64,000 nucleotides of DNA, taken from positions 296,499 through 360,498 of the forward strand of contig NZ_JAKMUU010000002.1 of NCBI RefSeq assembly GCF_027570035.1. Reading direction: 5' to 3'. Below the pieces are notes generated by a model. It worked only from the letters and a program-made list of their open reading frames with translations, was not told the origin of the DNA and did no database searches. Below, piece after piece: positions 59,139 to 64,000 of this stretch. Numbering within the stretch: position 1 is the stretch's first letter; each line of letters starts with the position of its first letter. A program made the translations under genes and the position numbers. Origin of the DNA: Corynebacterium curieae (GTDB lineage Bacteria > Actinomycetota > Actinomycetes > Mycobacteriales > Mycobacteriaceae).

Positions 59139-60542
59139 CTAGCCGATGGCATTGGAAATCGGATCCATGCCAAAGAAAATCACGAACAGGCCGGCCAATA
59201 GCCACATGATCCAGTGCACGTCCTTGGCCTTACCGGCAAAGGTAGACATGAGCGCGAAGGAGATGAAGCCCACGCCGATGCCGTTGGCAATGGAATAGGT
59301 AAACGGCATGGTCACAATGGTTAGGAAGGCTGGGATGGCGATTTCCATCTTGGTCCAGCGAATCTCCGTCAGCTGCGCGGCCATCATCACGCCGACGATG
59401 ACGAGCACCGGAGAGGCGGCCTCGATAGGCACGATTTCATAGAGTGGGGTCAGGAACATCGCCGCGAGAAACAGCACACCGGTCATGAGGTTGGCTAGGC
59501 CGGTGCGGGCGCCATCGGCAATGCCGGCGGAGGAATCCGCAAAGACGGTATTAGAAGAAGCAGAGCCCAGGCCACCGGCCACTGCGCCAAAGCCTTCTAC
59601 GACGAGGGCCTTTTTCATGTCGGGGAGGTTGCCGTCGGCGTCGACAAGCTTGCCTTGCTTGCCCAAGCCGGTCATGGTGCCCATCGCATCAAAGAAGTTG
59701 GTAAGCAGCAGGGTAAAAATCAGCAGAACCGTGGAGACCACGCCGATCTTGGTAACGGCCCCCACCAGGTTCACATCGCCCACGATGGACAGATCCGGCA
59801 TACCACCCAGCGCCTCCGGCTTCACGGGCGCGGCCATGCCCCAATCCTCGGAGCCGGTAAACGCCTGCACGATGAACGCGATGACGGTGGTAAGGACGAT
59901 GGCGATAAAGAGCCCGCCCGGCACGTTACGGATGACCATAAAGGAACAAATAATAAGGCCAATGACAAAGACCAGCGCCGGCCAGGTGGAAATCGATCCA
60001 TTAATGCCCAGCCCCACCGGCACGGTGGTGTGCGCAGCGTCTGGCACGCGGGTGACAAAGCCGCCATCCACGAGGCCGATCATGGCGATGAACATGCCGA
60101 TGCCCACGCCCATCGCCGCCTTCATGGACTGCGGGATGGCGTCAAAGACAGCGGTGCGGAAACCGGAGATGGCCAGCAGGACGATGATGATGCCCTCGAT
60201 GACCACCAGACCCATCGATTCCTGCCAGGTCAGCCCGCTGGTGGCGACCATGCTCACGCCTACAAAAGTATTCATGCCTAAGCCTGCGGCCATGGCGAAG
60301 GGGTACTTGGCAATCGCGCCGAAAAGGATCGACATTACGCCCGCGACCAGCGCGGTGGCGGCGGCCACCTGCGGCACGCCCAGCGCGTAACCGTCCGCAT
60401 CCTCAGTGGTGCCGAGGATGAGCGGGTTCAAGAGAATGATATAAGCCATGGCGAAGAACGAAACCGTTCCCGCGCGTAGCTCGGTTCCAATGGAGGAACC
60501 ACGTTCAGAGATATGGAAATAGCGATCGAGAGTGGCTTTCAA
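59139..60542 (-). CDS. NCS2-family purine permease (AzgA/GhxP-like)
   Basis: 467 residues with about 12-14 membrane segments. Signatures: ELRAGTVSFFAMAYIILLNP (start), AGLGMNTFVG, GIGMFIAMIGL and DAMGTMTGLGKQG, typical of the AzgA-type adenine/guanine/hypoxanthine permeases. TTG start at 60542 with AAAGG upstream. No purine riboswitch was seen before it. Confidence 0.9.
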   Translation of the reverse strand: MKATLDRYFHISERGSSIGTELRAGTVSFFAMAYIILLNPLILGTTEDADGYALGVPQVAAATALVAGVMSILFGAIAKYPFAMAAGLGMNTFVGVSMVATSGLTWQESMGLVVIEGIIIVLLAISGFRTAVFDAIPQSMKAAMGVGIGMFIAMIGLVDGGFVTRVPDAAHTTVPVGLGINGSISTWPALVFVIGLIICSFMVIRNVPGGLFIAIVLTTVIAFIVQAFTGSEDWGMAAPVKPEALGGMPDLSIVGDVNLVGAVTKIGVVSTVLLIFTLLLTNFFDAMGTMTGLGKQGKLVDADGNLPDMKKALVVEGFGAVAGGLGSASSNTVFADSSAGIADGARTGLANLMTGVLFLAAMFLTPLYEIVPIEAASPVLVIVGVMMAAQLTEIRWTKMEIAIPAFLTIVTMPFTYSIANGIGVGFISFALMSTFAGKAKDVHWIMWLLAGLFVIFFGMDPISNAIG

Positions 60543-60591
60543 CGCCTGCGCCTTTCACGTACAGCGAGTCTTACGCCATAAGTGTGCTGCC

Positions 60592-61260
60592 TTACTCCTC
60601 GATTTCAAAATCCTGAAAAATGGGCTTTTCATCATCGAAGGCCACTTCCAGGTTCTTCTCTTCCCTCACCCGAGTCTGCGAATGCGCACCGCAGCCATAG
60701 CGCGAGTGCACCACTCGGCCATCCGCAGAGTATTCATTGGCGCATACGCCGTAGTTGTCCATCAGCTGCACATAAAACGCGCAGGTGCGGCATTGCAGTC
60801 GCGCCTTGGCCGCCATATCCGTATTCGGGCCGAACTCGGTGCGCCAGCGCTTCTTGGCATCTTCCAGGCCGGACGTGGATAGGTTATTGCCGTCCAAGCG
60901 GGAATCATCCGCGGCCGGTGGCATGAGGTCTCCCGGACCTAGATCACCTGGCCTTACGCGGTCCTCATAGGGAACCCACTCCGGCGGTTGCAGGGCCTCC
61001 CCACCCGGCACCAGCGCCACCTCGTTCACAGTGACGTAGCGCGATCCTTCCGCGCATGCGAGCACCGCCTGCCATTCCCAGCCGGGGTAACCGAGCATCT
61101 CTGCTTCAAAACGGTGGGTAGCAACGTTTCGGCCCATCCCGGCGACGCCGATATGCTTGCCGACGCCCCCTTCCCCCACCTCTTCCAACGCCTCGCGCGC
61201 AATGCGCACGGCGCGGGAATCGATCAACGGATTTGCTTTTCGCTTACTCACGCCCCTCAT
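60592..61260 (-). CDS. DUF3027 family protein
   Basis: 222 residues, actinobacterial DUF3027: AVRIAREALEEV, HRFEAEMLGYPGWEWQAVLA, then a Cys cluster CRTCAFYVQLMDNYGVCANE and RYGCGAHSQTR that could bind zinc. Function unknown; relatives lie near cold-shock genes in other actinobacteria. Start is ATG 61260 or GTG 61251; the ribosome site is unclear. It is divergent from the cyclase gene. Confidence 0.8.
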   Translation of the reverse strand: MRGVSKRKANPLIDSRAVRIAREALEEVGEGGVGKHIGVAGMGRNVATHRFEAEMLGYPGWEWQAVLACAEGSRYVTVNEVALVPGGEALQPPEWVPYEDRVRPGDLGPGDLMPPAADDSRLDGNNLSTSGLEDAKKRWRTEFGPNTDMAAKARLQCRTCAFYVQLMDNYGVCANEYSADGRVVHSRYGCGAHSQTRVREEKNLEVAFDDEKPIFQDFEIEE

Positions 61261-61298
61261 TATTCATTATGGGGAGCACGCGGTGGTACATATGGTGC

Positions 61299-62063
61299 AT
61301 GTCGTTTCTTTCCCGTACCGCCTGCATTCTTCTGCCCTGCGCGCTCGTCGCTTGTTCCTCTTCCCCTGCAGAATCCGAAGTTGAGCACCTCTCCGTGGAG
61401 GTCCTGGGCACCGCTTCCCTACCAACCAATTCCTTTACTCAGGGGCTCGAAACCGATCCAGACGGCAATCTGCTCCTCGGCACCGGCCTATGGGGCGAAT
61501 CGCGCCTTGAGCGCTTCTCCCCCGAAAGCGGCGAGACCTTGGCCGAAACGCCCCTGGATAGCCGCTACTTTGGTGAAGGAATTACCCAGGCCGGCGATGC
61601 CATCTGGCAGCTAACCTGGAAGTCCGGCCAGGCCTTGAAATACGACCAAGACCTGCATCAAACCGATACCGCCACCTATACCGGCGAAGGCTGGGGTCTG
61701 TGCAATACCGGCGAAGAGCTCCTCATGTCTGACGGCTCCGCTACCCTGCGACACATGGATCCGGAGACCTTTGCAGAGCGCTCCACGACCGAAGTCACCC
61801 TAGAGGGAAAACCGCTCGAAGACATCAACGAGCTGGAGTGCGTGGACGATAGCGTCTACGCCAATGTCTGGATGGATGACAATATCTACCGCATCGATCC
61901 TTCCACCGGCCGCGTGACCGCCGTGATCTCCACCGACGCGATTGATAAGTCCCGCTATACCAACCCAGATGACGTGCTCAACGGCATCGCACACATCAAA
62001 GACGATGAGTTCTGGCTTACCGGCAAGCGGTGGGAAGAACTCTTCCACGTTCGAGTAAGGTAA
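61299..62063 (+). CDS. Glutaminyl-peptide cyclotransferase, lipoprotein form
   Basis: 254 residues. A lipoprotein signal (MSFLSRTACILLPCALVACS, lipobox LVAC) and a five-bladed beta-propeller of the plant/bacterial QC type: SFTQGLETDPDGNLLLGTGL, GEGITQAGDAIWQLTWKSGQ, INELECVDDSVYANVWMDDN, NGIAHIKDDEFWLTGKRW. It forms pyroglutamate from N-terminal Gln. ATG 61299 fits the signal peptide. Six bases separate it from the DUF2771 gene. Confidence 0.88.
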   Translation: MSFLSRTACILLPCALVACSSSPAESEVEHLSVEVLGTASLPTNSFTQGLETDPDGNLLLGTGLWGESRLERFSPESGETLAETPLDSRYFGEGITQAGDAIWQLTWKSGQALKYDQDLHQTDTATYTGEGWGLCNTGEELLMSDGSATLRHMDPETFAERSTTEVTLEGKPLEDINELECVDDSVYANVWMDDNIYRIDPSTGRVTAVISTDAIDKSRYTNPDDVLNGIAHIKDDEFWLTGKRWEELFHVRVR

Positions 62064-62069
62064 AGGCCC

Positions 62070-62648
62070 ATGGCAACCCGTAAGGAAGCAAGGAAAAAGT
62101 CGCTGCTGCAGATCTTGGCCCTCATCGTGGTCGTGGCGGTCATCGTCGCCGCCGTAGTAATCTTCCAGAACTGGTGGAACCAGCGCCCGGGTCCTGATCC
62201 TCGCGACATTAAGGTTACCGCTGCCGTGGGGGATAATTCCATCGACGTCGCCCCCTATATCGCGTGCGAGCCCGGCTCCGAATGCCCAGAAGGCGAGGTC
62301 CCGAACCTCACGGTGGGAGAAAACGACACTCTCAAGCTGGATATCCCAGAAGAAATCTCCGATCACGAGTGGAAGATTCTTTCCATTTATGACGACCCCG
62401 CCGCTAATGATGAGACCGCACACGGCGCGAATGAGACTACTGAGGTATCAATCCCCGGCTCGGTAGAGCCCATCAAGGCCTCCACTGGCAAGCGCCCCCG
62501 CCTCAAGGTGGTAGAAATTTCCTCCATGATGATCGGCACCGATGACAACGGTGAAGAAACCCCCCTGGCCACCGTATGGTCGCTCACCACGATGACCGAT
62601 AAAGAACGAGAAGCCTCCGCGGAGGAATCCACGAAGGCTTCTAATTAG
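62070..62648 (+). CDS. DUF2771 family membrane-anchored protein
   Basis: 192 residues with one N-terminal membrane segment (LLQILALIVVVAVIVAAVVI, about 12-31) and an outer-face domain with a Cys pair (ACEPGSECPEG). DUF2771, function unknown, is frequent beside cold-shock and DUF3027 genes in corynebacteria. Its end overlaps the end of the convergent cold-shock gene by four bases. Confidence 0.8.
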   Translation: MATRKEARKKSLLQILALIVVVAVIVAAVVIFQNWWNQRPGPDPRDIKVTAAVGDNSIDVAPYIACEPGSECPEGEVPNLTVGENDTLKLDIPEEISDHEWKILSIYDDPAANDETAHGANETTEVSIPGSVEPIKASTGKRPRLKVVEISSMMIGTDDNGEETPLATVWSLTTMTDKEREASAEESTKASN

Positions 62649-63025
62649 CTATCCAAATCCTTCGCGATTGCGCGGAGGATTTCTGCTACCTGGCGCCCAG
62701 TCTTGCGCTCTGGGTAGCGGCCGGAATTGAGTACCGGCTGAATCTGTGACTCCAGCAAGGTCATTACATCAGAGACCATGCTGCCGAGCTCTTCCGGCTT
62801 GCGAGCCGGCGTACGGCGACGCGGCTTGTCCAGCACCTTGACCCGCAGCGCCTGCGGCCCGCGGCGGCCGGCCGCAAAATCGAAATCAATGCGCTGGCCG
62901 GGGAATAGTTCCTCTACTCCCTTAGGCAGCACGTTGCGGCCAACATAGACGTCTTCATCGCCTGGGTTGCTGACGAAACCGAAACCTTTCTCGGCGTCAT
63001 ACCACTTGACTTTGCCAATAGGCAT
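62645..63025 (-). CDS. Cold-shock protein with C-terminal extension
   Basis: 126 residues: the cold-shock domain (MPIGKVKWYDAEKGFGFVSN, with RNP1 KGFGFV and RNP2-like DVYVGRN) and a helical extension of about 60 residues (LGSMVSDVMTLLESQIQPVL... GRQVAEILRAIAKDL). This two-part form is usual in corynebacteria and mycobacteria. ATG 63025 has GAGGTGG upstream; the longer in-frame opening to 63124 is not used. RNA chaperone role is known for the family; the extension's role is unclear. Confidence 0.92.
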   Translation of the reverse strand: MPIGKVKWYDAEKGFGFVSNPGDEDVYVGRNVLPKGVEELFPGQRIDFDFAAGRRGPQALRVKVLDKPRRRTPARKPEELGSMVSDVMTLLESQIQPVLNSGRYPERKTGRQVAEILRAIAKDLDS

Positions 63026-63973
<948 letters not shown>

Positions 63974-64000
63974 GACATAGCGATAAAGGGCCCCTTGCAC

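Noticed and set aside
59139..60600. Purine riboswitch before the NCS2 permease
   Set aside because: The 49-base gap to the DUF3027 gene is too short and shows no purine-aptamer features.

Overview
The window looks like a chromosomal segment of a Corynebacterium, judged from gene content and order. Blocks match the mycobacterial/corynebacterial chromosome layout known from M. tuberculosis: rpmF, mprA-mprB, a pepD-type HtrA protease, moaB2 and mscL; perM, purN and purH; an M23 peptidase, pcrA, a short AroQ chorismate mutase and pgi; and serC with sepH. Other actinobacterial markers are PerM, SepH, an Rpf, MctC with its DUF485 partner, and DUF3027/DUF2771 proteins. The host genes are GC-rich. 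The species cannot be fixed by eye; the C. tuberculostearicum/accolens neighbourhood is only a guess.

Layout. 1-2232: galU (cut by the window edge), fthC and a SAF-domain protein. 2233-6000: a visibly AT-richer cassette of an RpiR-type regulator, an adenylosuccinate-lyase-like enzyme and a DcuC-type C4-dicarboxylate carrier, lying between the SAF gene and mscL. 6100-13660: mscL, then a minus-strand envelope-stress block (mprA-mprB-htrA-moaB2-small protein) and two divergent ribosomal-protein operons whose six products all lack zinc-binding CxxC pairs. 13797-20905: a degenerate nucleotidyltransferase-like protein, a TetR regulator, two lipoproteins (one with beta-lactamase-type active-site motifs), and perM-purN-purH. 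21332-30050: two tandem secreted M23 peptidases, pcrA, chorismate mutase, a Na+/H+ antiporter, pgi and yccF.

30075-35777 is a compact integrative element (integrase, XRE repressor, excisionase-like protein, phage AAA ATPase, two HNH proteins, a replication-like protein, no structural genes) between yccF and nei. Its control regions carry phased TGTACT repeats. 35778-43973: nei, a very large Lhr helicase, a cysQ-like gene, thyA-dfrA-glutaredoxin and tRNA-Arg(CCU). Just after the tRNA lies a second AT-richer stretch (about 43974-47630): an S51 peptidase-like protein, a DUF2871 membrane protein and a large membrane-anchored alpha/beta hydrolase.

47642-64000 returns to core genes: OsmC, a Tat-exported DUF1906 protein, a serine-hydrolase-like lipoprotein, mctC with its DUF485 partner, an aldo/keto reductase, FKBP, gltA, serC, sepH, a TrmH-type methyltransferase, a purine permease, glutaminyl cyclase, a cold-shock protein and rpf. 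The acetate/TCA genes mctC and gltA share an upstream 11-mer resembling a RamB box. Several genes have a TAnnnT box 6-7 bases before the start codon and no Shine-Dalgarno, which predicts leaderless mRNAs.

No CRISPR array, rRNA, insertion sequence or recognisable riboswitch was found. The most promising accessory material is the RpiR/lyase/DcuC cassette, the 5.7-kb integrative element, and the tRNA-linked stretch with the membrane hydrolase.
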